From: Candidatus Eremiobacterota bacterium
Lineage (GTDB): Bacteria > Vulcanimicrobiota > Vulcanimicrobiia > Vulcanimicrobiales > Vulcanimicrobiaceae
Direction of reading: 5' to 3'
Assembly (NCBI GenBank): GCA_019235885.1
Contig: JAFAKB010000026.1
Coordinates: 1-64,000 of the forward strand
Length of the DNA: 64,000 bases
A program made the translations under genes and the position numbers. This document shows positions 23,992 to 31,555 of this stretch, one piece after another. The notes under the pieces were generated by a model. That model was not told the origin of the DNA. It was given only the letters and a program-made list of their open reading frames with translations, and searched no databases. The first letter of the stretch is position 1; each line of letters opens with the position of its first letter.

Positions 23992-24905
23992 AAGCCTGCT
24001 TCGCGATCCCGAACCGCGAAGCGTTGTTCGCCCAGTGCGCGCGGCGCGCACCGGTGCGCGCCGCGTTCGAGTTCTTCGGAGCGGCGGTCGAGGTGCGCGC
24101 GAGCTCGGAGGCGCTGATCGAGCGGCTGCGCCGCGTCTACCGCCACTTCAGCGTTGCGCGCGCGGTCCCGTCCGCGCGGTTGATCCTGCTGGAACCCGGC
24201 GCCGGTTTTGACGACTACGTGCTGCTGGCGGACTGGTTCGGCTGGGGCATGCGCATCGCGAACGACGCGCTGCTGCACTACTACGCCTCGAAGCTGCTGC
24301 GGCTGTGGGTCGCCGAGCGCAGCGATCCCGAGTACGCGACCTTGCACGCGGCCTCGCTGGCCGGGCCGTCGGGCGGCGGCGTCGTGCTGATCGGCGAGGC
24401 GGCGGCCGGGAAGACGACGCTGACGCTGCGGCTGCTCGAGCGCGGATTCCGCTACCTCTCCGACGACACGACGGTGATCCGGCGGCGCGATCTCACCTGC
24501 GTTCCGTTCCCGATGGCGTTCGTGCTGCGCGCTGGCGAGGGGCAGCCCGACATCGCGCTGCTCGACGAGCCGCGCTGGCTCCTCGAGCGCTGGGACGCGA
24601 GCGGCGCGGCGTTCGCGCCCACCGTGCTCTACTTTCTCGGCGACCATCCGGCGCTCGGGCCGGGCGGTTTTCGCCGCATCTCGCCGGTCGAGACGGCACT
24701 GCGCGTGCTGCGCAACCTCGTCATGCCGCTCGGCAGCGACGCAAGCGCGTACACGGCGGCGCCGCAGAACTTCGACTTCGCGTGCCGGCTCGCGCTCGCG
24801 GCCGACGGTACGGAGATGAGCTCCAACGACCTCGACCGCGCGCTCGACGCGCTGGTCGCCGACTACCGGCTGCGGTTCCCGATTCGATCGGAAGGAGCGG
24901 CATGA
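23988..24905 (+). CDS. HprK-like P-loop kinase/phosphatase-type protein
   Basis: A 305-residue protein with a C-terminal HPr-kinase-like fold: P-loop GEAAAGKT (residues 136-143), LRLLERGFRYLSDDTTVI with the SDD motif (158-160) typical of HprK-related proteins, and a preceding helical domain that lacks the HPr-kinase sensor region. HprK-like proteins occur in RiPP loci together with PqqD proteins; some phosphorylate the peptide (as in paeninodin lasso peptides), others have unknown roles. ATGA overlaps at both ends place it firmly in the operon. Its substrate here might be the precursor, whose core contains a serine. That is inference only. Confidence 0.8.
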   Translation: MKACFAIPNREALFAQCARRAPVRAAFEFFGAAVEVRASSEALIERLRRVYRHFSVARAVPSARLILLEPGAGFDDYVLLADWFGWGMRIANDALLHYYASKLLRLWVAERSDPEYATLHAASLAGPSGGGVVLIGEAAAGKTTLTLRLLERGFRYLSDDTTVIRRRDLTCVPFPMAFVLRAGEGQPDIALLDEPRWLLERWDASGAAFAPTVLYFLGDHPALGPGGFRRISPVETALRVLRNLVMPLGSDASAYTAAPQNFDFACRLALAADGTEMSSNDLDRALDALVADYRLRFPIRSEGAA

Positions 24906-26263
24906 GCGACATCACCTTGGTGAACACGGTCCTTCCGAGCGAGGTGAAGGTCCCACCGCAGGGGATTCTCTACCTCACTGCGGCGCTCGAAGCCGCTGGG
25001 TTCGACGTCGATATCCGCGACTATCAGCTCTGCGAGTTCGACGCGCCGTGGGAGCCGGCGACGCTCGCGCGCTTCGTCGAGGGTTCGGCACCCGTGATCG
25101 GTTTCAGCGCGATGAGTTATGCGCTCCCGCTGGTCATCGCCACGGCGCGGCTCGTCAAGGAGCGCGCGCCGGAGAAAATCATCGTCGCCGGCGGGATCGG
25201 ACCGTCCGGCGCGGGCGCGCCGCTGCTCGACTACTGCCCGGCGATCGACGTCATCGTCGACGGCGAAGGCGAGCGCACGATCGTCGAGCTGATGCAGGCG
25301 ATTCGCGACGGGCGCGAGCTCGGCTCGGTGGCGGGGATCATCCACCGCGCCGGCGGGCGCGCGCGCGCGAACGCGCCGCGTCCGCGCATCGCCTCGATGG
25401 TCGAGCTCGCGCCGCCGGCGTACCATCGCGTCGACTTCTCGCGATACCGGCTGGTCGACAGCCAGTTCGGGCGCGGCTGCCCGTTCCGGTGCACGTTTTG
25501 CGACATCGCGCCGTTCTGGAACCGGCTCAACACGCACCGCCCGATCGAGCACTACGCCGACGAGCTGGAGCGCTTGGTCAACGTGCACGGCGCGCGCGAC
25601 GTCTTCATCGTCGACGACACGTTCGTTCTCGCGCGCAAGTCGATCCTACAGTTCTGCGGCGAGATCGAGCGGCGCGGTATTGAGTTCGAGTGGGGCTGCT
25701 ACGCGCGCGTCGACCTGATGGACGAAGAGCTGATCGAGCGCATGGCCGCCGCGGGATGCCGCAAGGTGTTCTACGGCGTCGAGTCCGGCTCGGACGCGGT
25801 GCTCGGCGAGATCGTCAAGGACACGACCGTGCAGATGATCATCGACGCGGTGACGCGCTCGCTGCGCCACTTCTCGTTCGTCACCGCCTCGTTCATGTGG
25901 GGCTTCCCCGGCGAGTCGCTCGACGATCTGCGGCAGACCGTGGCGTTCTTGCTCTACCTCACCTCGCTCGGCGCCTCGCCGCAACTCAACCTGGTCCTAC
26001 CGTACTCGTACTCGACGCTCTACAAGCAGTACCGCGACCAGATCCGCTTCGATCCGCGGTACTCCTCGCAGCTCCAGTTCTACGAAGGCGACGACCGCGA
26101 GTGGCTGTGCGCGATGATCGCCGAGCGCCCGGATCTCTTCTCGGCGTTCTACCAGCTCCCCACTCAGGCGTTCGAGGAGAAATGGAGCTACCTCGAAGAG
26201 ATCGGGCTTTCGCCGCACGAGCTGCAGTACGCGTACGATCACCCGGTGCCGGCGGCGCGATGA
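24902..26263 (+). CDS. B12-binding-domain radical SAM enzyme
   Basis: A 453-residue radical SAM protein of the B12-binding class. The N-terminal ~150 residues form the cobalamin-binding Rossmann domain (PPQGILYLTAALEAAGFDV ... VIVDGEGERTIVELM). The SAM-cluster motif is C193xxxC197xxC200 (CPFRCTFC), and the barrel includes VFYGVESGSDAVL and MWGFPGES. Such enzymes typically methylate unactivated carbons or rearrange substrates. The B12-domain signature DxHxxG is not obvious, as in many family members that still bind cobalamin base-off. ATGA overlaps link it to the HprK-like gene and to the synthetase-like gene. Peptide methylation or rearrangement is a reasonable guess. Confidence 0.88.
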   Translation: MSDITLVNTVLPSEVKVPPQGILYLTAALEAAGFDVDIRDYQLCEFDAPWEPATLARFVEGSAPVIGFSAMSYALPLVIATARLVKERAPEKIIVAGGIGPSGAGAPLLDYCPAIDVIVDGEGERTIVELMQAIRDGRELGSVAGIIHRAGGRARANAPRPRIASMVELAPPAYHRVDFSRYRLVDSQFGRGCPFRCTFCDIAPFWNRLNTHRPIEHYADELERLVNVHGARDVFIVDDTFVLARKSILQFCGEIERRGIEFEWGCYARVDLMDEELIERMAAAGCRKVFYGVESGSDAVLGEIVKDTTVQMIIDAVTRSLRHFSFVTASFMWGFPGESLDDLRQTVAFLLYLTSLGASPQLNLVLPYSYSTLYKQYRDQIRFDPRYSSQLQFYEGDDREWLCAMIAERPDLFSAFYQLPTQAFEEKWSYLEEIGLSPHELQYAYDHPVPAAR

Positions 26264-28413
26264 GGTACGACGCCGCGGCGGTCGAGGCGAAGTGGCAGGC
26301 GCGGTGGGCGGAGGAGCGCTGCTTTGCAGCCGACGCCGTGCCGGACGGCGAGCCGTTCTTCAACTTCGACGGCGGACCGTTTCCGAACGGTCCGCTGCAC
26401 ATGGGGCACGTGCGCACGTTCACGCTCGGCGACGTCATGGCGCGCTACCAGCGGATGCGCGGGCGGCGCGTCCTCTACTGTTTCGAGTTCGACGCGTTCG
26501 GGCTCCCCAACGAGCTCGCGGCGGAGGCGCTGGGCGTCACGCCGGAAGAGCTGACGCAAGCGAACATCCTGCGGATGCAGCGGCAAATGGTCCGCTTGGG
26601 TCTGAGCTACGACTGGGAACACGTCCCCGCGACGTGCGAGCCGCGCTATTACCGCTGGACGCAATGGCTGTTCCTTGCGCTGCGAGAGCGCGGCCTCGTC
26701 TACCGCGCCGCGGCGGACCTCAACTGGTGCCCCAGCTGCAGCACGACGCTCGCGCACATGCAGGTCGAGGACGGCCGGTGCTGGCGCTGCGAGAGCGCCG
26801 TCGAGACGCGCACGCTCACCCAGTGGTACGTCGCGATCTCGCGCTACTCGGCGATCCTTGCCGAAGGCCTCGACGAGCTCAGCGGGTTCAGCGACCGCGT
26901 CCGCAACGTGCTGCGCGGATTTCTCGGCGCGACGAGCGGGATCGAGGTCGAGCTCGCGCCGGCGGACGCTTCGGGCCTTGCGCTCAGAGCGTTCGTCGCG
27001 GACGAGCTTGCGAACGCCGCACCGGCGTACGCCGCCGTCGCTCCGGGACACCCCGTGCTCGCGGCGCTGCTTCCGGACGCGAGCGGCGAGCTCGCCGAAT
27101 GGTCGCGGCCGGCCGGCCGCGCGCGCCGGCGAACCGGGGGGCGCGCGGACGACGCGCTCGACGGATTCGACACGGGCCTGCGCGTCCGGTTGCCGGATCG
27201 CACGACGGTGATTCCGGTCTTCGTCGCGCGTTACGCCGAGCAGGGCTTCGCGACCGGAATCGAACTCGGCGTCCCGGCGAAGAGTCCGCGCGACCGCGCG
27301 TTCGCCGAACGGCACGGGCTCGCGTGGCGCGGCGGCGATGCGGCGCCGCTTCGCGGCCGGCGCGCGACGCACTATCACGTTCACGACTGGCTCGTCTCGC
27401 GCCAGCGCGCATGGGGAACGCCGATACCGATCGTGCACTGCACGGCGTGCGGCGAGGTGCCGGTCCCGGAGGATCGGCTTCCGGTGCGCGTTCCATCGCG
27501 TCCGCCGAACGGCGAGCCCGGCGGTCTTGCGGCGGTGCCGGGATTCGCCGAGACGGTGTGCCCGCGTTGCGATGCGCCCGCGCGGCGCGAGACCGATACG
27601 CTGGATTGCTACTTCGACGTCGTCTGGTGTTTTCTCGGCTGCGCCGCGCGGCTCGACGACGGCTTCCGCTTCTCGGCAGCGGACTTCGCGCCGTGGATGC
27701 CGGTCGACTGGTTTCACAACGGCCTGGACTCGTTCTTCTACATGCACCTCTACCGTTTCATCGGCCGGGTGCTCTACGAGATGGGAATCCTGGCGGAGCC
27801 CGAGCCGATTCGCCGCTACGCCGGGCACGACGCGGTGCTGCTCGCTGGCCGCAAAATGAGCAAGCACCACGGCAACACCGTCGCGCCGGACGAGATCGTC
27901 GAACGCGTCGGCGCCGACGTCTTGCGCTTGCAGATCCTCGGCGCGGCGAATCCGCTCAAGAGCGTCGAATGGTCGGCGTCGGGCGTGGAGCGCGCGCAGC
28001 GTTTCCTCGCGGATGCGTGGTCGCTCGTCTGCCGCGTCGCGGAAGACGTGCGTGACGGCGACGGCCCGTTGCGCGCTGCCGGCGACGAGCGCCGCCTACC
28101 GCTCGAGGACGCGGTCGATCAAAGCGTTCGCCGCATCACCGCATTCGTGGAGCGTTACCAGTACGCCGGCTGCATCCGCGAGTTGCAGAGCCTCTTGCGG
28201 CGCTTGCGCGCCGGGCTCGAGCGGCTCGAGCGGCGGCCCGACGACGAGCGGCTGCGCGCTGCGCTGGTCGCGAGCGCACGCCGGTTCGTGCAGGTGCTCG
28301 CACCGTTCGCACCGCACGCGGCCGAAGAGATGTGGGAACGCCTCGGCGGCGATGGTCTGGTCGCGGTCGCGCCGTGGCCCGGCGTCCTCCCCGCGTTCGG
28401 CGCGGCAGCCTGA
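26260..28413 (+). CDS. Leucyl-tRNA-synthetase-like protein in RiPP operon
   Basis: A 717-residue class Ia aminoacyl-tRNA synthetase homolog, closest in layout to LeuRS. It keeps HMGH (residues 47-50), KMSKH (532-536), WDAFGLP-like FEFDAFGLPNELAAEA, and zinc-type Cys pairs (157/160, 174/177, 394/397, 434/437). The CP1 insertion is present but eroded: the TTRPDT editing motif of LeuRS is replaced by unrelated sequence. The protein is shorter than true LeuRS (about 860) because the C-terminal portion is reduced. Start overlaps the radical SAM stop (ATGA). The context makes a housekeeping role unlikely. It may activate an amino acid, or transfer one from tRNA, for peptide tailoring. Confidence 0.85.
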   Translation: MRYDAAAVEAKWQARWAEERCFAADAVPDGEPFFNFDGGPFPNGPLHMGHVRTFTLGDVMARYQRMRGRRVLYCFEFDAFGLPNELAAEALGVTPEELTQANILRMQRQMVRLGLSYDWEHVPATCEPRYYRWTQWLFLALRERGLVYRAAADLNWCPSCSTTLAHMQVEDGRCWRCESAVETRTLTQWYVAISRYSAILAEGLDELSGFSDRVRNVLRGFLGATSGIEVELAPADASGLALRAFVADELANAAPAYAAVAPGHPVLAALLPDASGELAEWSRPAGRARRRTGGRADDALDGFDTGLRVRLPDRTTVIPVFVARYAEQGFATGIELGVPAKSPRDRAFAERHGLAWRGGDAAPLRGRRATHYHVHDWLVSRQRAWGTPIPIVHCTACGEVPVPEDRLPVRVPSRPPNGEPGGLAAVPGFAETVCPRCDAPARRETDTLDCYFDVVWCFLGCAARLDDGFRFSAADFAPWMPVDWFHNGLDSFFYMHLYRFIGRVLYEMGILAEPEPIRRYAGHDAVLLAGRKMSKHHGNTVAPDEIVERVGADVLRLQILGAANPLKSVEWSASGVERAQRFLADAWSLVCRVAEDVRDGDGPLRAAGDERRLPLEDAVDQSVRRITAFVERYQYAGCIRELQSLLRRLRAGLERLERRPDDERLRAALVASARRFVQVLAPFAPHAAEEMWERLGGDGLVAVAPWPGVLPAFGAAA

Positions 28414-28469
28414 GCGGGACGCCGGCCGGCCAGTGCGCGAGCCACACGATCACTGCCGCGCCCGCGACG
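28412..28469 (-). pseudogene. Fragment resembling exporter permease gene
   Basis: About 58 bases between the synthetase-like gene and manA match the permease coding region at about 17304-17362, same orientation. Translated on the minus strand it reads VAGAAVIVWLAHWPAGVPL against IAGATAIVLFAHWPASVPL in the permease. It has no start or downstream domain. It mirrors the manA/clpP debris at the other end of the island. Confidence 0.7.
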
Positions 28470-28479
28470 GGACGCTGCG

Positions 28480-29550
28480 CTAAGGGAACTGCGCGAAGAA
28501 CGCATCGGCCGCCGCCCGGTCCACGGCAGCGGTCGCCCGCTCGCGCATCTTCCGCAGATTCGGCTGCGGGTGGACGACGAGCGCGCGCGTCGGCTCGCCG
28601 CCCGGGATCAGCGCGATCCGCTCGAAGCTCGCCGGCGTCACCACGCTCTGCCACGGCTCGAGCACGGCGCTCGGGCCGGGCGCGTCGACGGCGGGCCCGT
28701 CGATCCGCAGGTGCGCTTCCATCGCGGTGATCGTGAGCGGCAAACCGTCGGTCACGAGGTACGCTTCGTCGCGCGTGATCGCGACACGCTCGACCAGGAA
28801 GTTGCGGTCGGCGACCAGCAGCGCGCGCTCGAGCCCTTCCTCGCGAAACTCCAGCGGCGCCACCGCGCCGGGAAACGTCGCGCGGAAGTCGAGCACGTCG
28901 CCGGCTTTTTGCAGGTGCAGCTCGCGCGGCTTGCCGTCGGCGCCGACCCGGTTCCAGTCGAAGATGCGGTACGTCAGATCGCTGGCTTGCTGCGTCTCGA
29001 ACAGCTGAATCCCGGCGCCGATCGCGTGCAGCGTTCCGGCCGGCAGATAAAATACGTCGTGCGGATGGACGGCGATGCGGCGCAACACGTCGCCGAGCGT
29101 CCCGTCGGCGACGCGGCGCTCGTACTCCGCGCGCGTCACGTCGCGCGTCCAGCCGAGCACCAGCTCGGCGCCGGGCTCGCAGGCGAGGATGTACCAGCAC
29201 TCCGTCTTGCCGTTCGGCTGGCCTTCGACGCGCTGCGCGTACGCGTCGTCCGGATGGACTTGCACCGAGAGCGGCTCGCGCGCGTCGATGATCTTCGTCA
29301 GCACCGGAAACCTGCGCGCCGGATCGATCGCTCCCGTCAGCGCCTCGTGCAGCTCGCCGCGCAGGTCTGCGAGCGTCTTGCCGGTGAGGGCGCCGTTCGC
29401 GACGCGGTTCTCGTCCCAGCACTCCCACGACTCGCCGAGCCGCTGGTGCGGATCGCCCGCCTTTCCGTAGTGCTTGACCAGGGCGTCGCCGCCCCAGATC
29501 GCGGGCGCCTCTTTCGGTTCCAGAATGTAGGGATAGAGCCGGACACTCAC
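28480..29550 (-). CDS. manA: Mannose-6-phosphate isomerase, type I
   Basis: A 356-residue zinc-dependent cupin-fold isomerase that interconverts fructose-6-phosphate and mannose-6-phosphate. Metal-site motifs are visible: LSVQVHPDD (Q and H), TECWYIL (E) and PAGTLHAIG (H). The N-terminal IWGGDALVKHYGK and GESWECWDEN segments match short bacterial ManA enzymes. The GTG start has no strong ribosome-binding site; TAGGGT lies 7 bases upstream, so this gene too may be leaderless. It probably supplies GDP-mannose or related precursors for envelope sugars. A decayed copy of its 3' end lies at 20963-21104. Confidence 0.9.
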   Translation of the reverse strand: MSVRLYPYILEPKEAPAIWGGDALVKHYGKAGDPHQRLGESWECWDENRVANGALTGKTLADLRGELHEALTGAIDPARRFPVLTKIIDAREPLSVQVHPDDAYAQRVEGQPNGKTECWYILACEPGAELVLGWTRDVTRAEYERRVADGTLGDVLRRIAVHPHDVFYLPAGTLHAIGAGIQLFETQQASDLTYRIFDWNRVGADGKPRELHLQKAGDVLDFRATFPGAVAPLEFREEGLERALLVADRNFLVERVAITRDEAYLVTDGLPLTITAMEAHLRIDGPAVDAPGPSAVLEPWQSVVTPASFERIALIPGGEPTRALVVHPQPNLRKMRERATAAVDRAAADAFFAQFP

Positions 29551-29643
29551 GTGGCCGACCCTAATCGATTCGGCGCTGCCGAATCCTCCCCGTGCGGCCT
29601 GCGGCCGAGCCGGCGCGCTTCACCGGCTCGGCATCCTGCCGTG

Positions 29644-29976
29644 TTAGTCGCGCCGGACGGTCGTGCTCGTCGAGCTGGAACGGTTGTTCGACATCGCGAC
29701 CAGGCCGACGATGACGACGAGGACCACCGCGCCGACCACGATCCAGGTCCAGTTGATCCCGTTCGCGTTGGCGTTCTGATCGGTCGTGGTCGTGGTCGTG
29801 GTGCCGTTCGTGCTCGTCCCGCTGGTGCTGCTGCCGGACGTGCCGCCGCCGCCGGTCGTGCTGCCGCTGGTCGTGCCGCCACCGCCGCCGCCCGTCGTCT
29901 GCGCGAGCGCGAACGTCGGGGCGAAGGCGAGGAACAGCGCGATGACGAGGACTGAGATTCGAGTGATGATTCGCAA
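29644..29976 (-). CDS. Gly/Ser/Thr-rich exported protein with C-terminal membrane helix
   Basis: A 110-residue protein with an N-terminal signal (VLVIALFLAFAPTFALAQ), a low-complexity Gly/Thr/Ser stretch (about residues 27-66), a single transmembrane helix (WTWIVVGAVVLVVIVGLVAM) and a short Ser/Thr-Arg tail. The predicted topology is a surface-exposed flexible segment anchored by its C-terminus. The TTG start has GGAGGGG 5 bases upstream, which is strong support. No sorting signal (such as LPxTG) is present. Function unknown; it could serve as an envelope spacer or glycosylation substrate. Confidence 0.7.
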   Translation of the reverse strand: MRIITRISVLVIALFLAFAPTFALAQTTGGGGGGTTSGSTTGGGGTSGSSTSGTSTNGTTTTTTTDQNANANGINWTWIVVGAVVLVVIVGLVAMSNNRSSSTSTTVRRD

Positions 29977-29994
29977 CGTGCCCCTCCAGAAAGC

Positions 29995-30132
29995 TCAGGC
30001 TGCGATGCCCATCGGTTCCGGATCGCCGCCCGGCGGCGTCGGATCGGCGGGGATCCCGGGCAGGTCTGGCGGGGCGTCCGGCATCGCGGGGACGTCCGGG
30101 ACCGACTCCGGGACCACATATTCCGCATACAT
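29995..30132 (-). CDS. 45-residue Pro/Asp-rich peptide
   Basis: A short frame directly upstream of the Gly/Thr-rich gene encodes a peptide beginning MYAEYVVPESVPDVP and continuing as acidic proline repeats (PxxPDxP, PPGGDPEP). It has neither a signal peptide nor a hydrophobic helix. Non-random composition and position within a likely transcript suggest that it is real, but the ribosome-binding site is weak. No function can be proposed. Confidence 0.4.
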   Translation of the reverse strand: MYAEYVVPESVPDVPAMPDAPPDLPGIPADPTPPGGDPEPMGIAA

Positions 30133-30222
30133 CGCGCCCGAGACGTTCCCGGGGGCCGCTTCCTCGAAACTTGGGCGCCGTGGGCAGCAACCTAGCCCGG
30201 CCGAAGCGGGTCTTGCCGCTCG

Positions 30223-30864
30223 ATGCGCCCCGCAGTCTACCGCGCCGCTATGATCGTCGCGTCCATCGGCTTGCTTGCTGAAGCCCCCGCCCCGTCGGCG
30301 CCGGCCGAGGAGGCCGCCCGCATCTTCGCCGTCACCGGAGCCCGCTCGGCGCCGGTGCAGTCGTACACTTCGAAGCTGCACGTCGACTTCGCGCTGCGGA
30401 CCTTTCCGTACCTGAAGTTCCACCTCGAAGGACGCATCGCGTACAAGCGCCCGAACCTCTACTCGGTGCACTTCGACCACGTGCCGTGGTTCGGCAAGGG
30501 CTTCGAGGACATGAAGATGGACCCGCTGCAGCCCCACACCTGGCCGGAGCACTACGACGTCGCGAGCATCGCGCGTGACGGCGAGCGCACCTCGGTCGAG
30601 ATGCGCGACAAGGTGGCGGGAAACATCAAAGGCGTGCACGCCGAGCTCGACGGCGACGGACTGCGGCGGATCGAGTGGCGCTACGTGAACGGCGGGCGCA
30701 TCGAGGTGAAGGTGAACCCGGTCGTCCTCGAAGGCGTCCCGGTTCCGGCGAGCGAGGACGCGGAGATCAAGCTGCCGGCGTATCACGTCGTCGCGCACGC
30801 GACCTTCTCCGACTACAAGATCGTCACCGACCAAACCGCCTCGGCAACCGCCTCCGCGCGCTGA
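30223..30864 (+). CDS. Exported LolA-like/outer-membrane lipoprotein-sorting-type protein
   Basis: A 213-residue exported protein: short signal-like N-terminus (AAMIVASIGLLAEA), then an antiparallel beta-rich domain with SYTSKLHVDFALRTFPYLKFHLEGRIAYKRPNLYSVHFD, reminiscent of LolA/LolB-like half-barrels that carry lipid or lipoprotein. It immediately precedes the hopanoid genes (hpnG 52 bases downstream), so a role in moving a lipid is conceivable, but the fold assignment rests on pattern only. ATG 30223 is used; a second in-frame ATG at 30250 is an alternative. Confidence 0.6.
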   Translation: MRPAVYRAAMIVASIGLLAEAPAPSAPAEEAARIFAVTGARSAPVQSYTSKLHVDFALRTFPYLKFHLEGRIAYKRPNLYSVHFDHVPWFGKGFEDMKMDPLQPHTWPEHYDVASIARDGERTSVEMRDKVAGNIKGVHAELDGDGLRRIEWRYVNGGRIEVKVNPVVLEGVPVPASEDAEIKLPAYHVVAHATFSDYKIVTDQTASATASAR

Positions 30865-30916
30865 GCGGCACAGCCCGGACGGAAACTTCGCAGCCGCGCT
30901 GAATTGGTGCGGCCCA

Positions 30917-31555
30917 ATGTCGCGAACGACGCTCCTCGTTCCGTCCGGTCCCGAAGCCGCCGCCGTCCACCGCGCGCAGCCGCCGGCGCGCGTCCTTGAG
31001 ATTCCGGCCGGCGCGGCGGCTGCGCTGGCGCTGCCGGAGTTCGAGCCGGACGAGACGGTGATCGCGCTGGGGCTGTGCGGTGCGCTGTGGCGGATGAAAG
31101 CCGGCGACGTCGCGATCTACGGGCGCGTCGTCGATGCGACGAGCTCCTTCGAGCTCGATCCGGATCTGGTGGACGAGCTCAGCGGGGCGCTGCCGGGCGC
31201 GAAGGTGGTCAACGCGTGCACGACGCGGCGCGTCGTGACCGCCGTCGATGCGCGCACGGTGCTCGCGCAGCGCTTCAACGCCGACGTCGTCGACATGGAA
31301 GGCACGCATCTCGCCGCCGCGCTGGCCGCGCGCGGCGCGCGCTTCGCAATCGTCCGCGTCGTCAGCGACGACGCGTCGCGCAACCTTCCGCCGATCGAGG
31401 ACGCGATCGACGCCGGCGGACGGCTCCAGCCGTGGCCGATCGCACTCGCCTTCGCGCGCGCGCCGCTCGCCGCGCTTGCGTTCGTCCGCAACGCGCGCGC
31501 GGCGATGGACGTGCTGACCGCGGTCGCGCGCGCGGTCAGCGGCGTTCCGGCCTGA
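30917..31555 (+). CDS. hpnG: Hopanoid-associated nucleoside phosphorylase HpnG
   Basis: A 212-residue protein of the purine nucleoside phosphorylase/MTA nucleosidase superfamily: ALGLCGAL (phosphate/ribose loop), VVDMEGTHLAAAL (the MEG motif that contacts ribose) and VRVVSDDAS with the catalytic aspartate region. In hopanoid producers HpnG removes adenine from adenosylhopane to give ribosylhopane. The surrounding hpnB, shc, hpnA and hpnH support this name over housekeeping phosphorylase. Its last 20 bases overlap the convergent hpnB gene. A dedicated ribosome-binding site is not evident. Confidence 0.8.
   Translation: MSRTTLLVPSGPEAAAVHRAQPPARVLEIPAGAAAALALPEFEPDETVIALGLCGALWRMKAGDVAIYGRVVDATSSFELDPDLVDELSGALPGAKVVNACTTRRVVTAVDARTVLAQRFNADVVDMEGTHLAAALAARGARFAIVRVVSDDASRNLPPIEDAIDAGGRLQPWPIALAFARAPLAALAFVRNARAAMDVLTAVARAVSGVPA

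Noticed and set aside
22098-24905. Lasso peptide cluster
   Set aside because: The YxxP leader motif and HprK-like gene recall lasso systems, but there is no transglutaminase-like leader peptidase and no asparagine-synthetase-like cyclase.
21785-28469. Classical integrative element at the tRNA
   Set aside because: No integrase gene and no duplicate of the tRNA 3' end at the right edge were seen.
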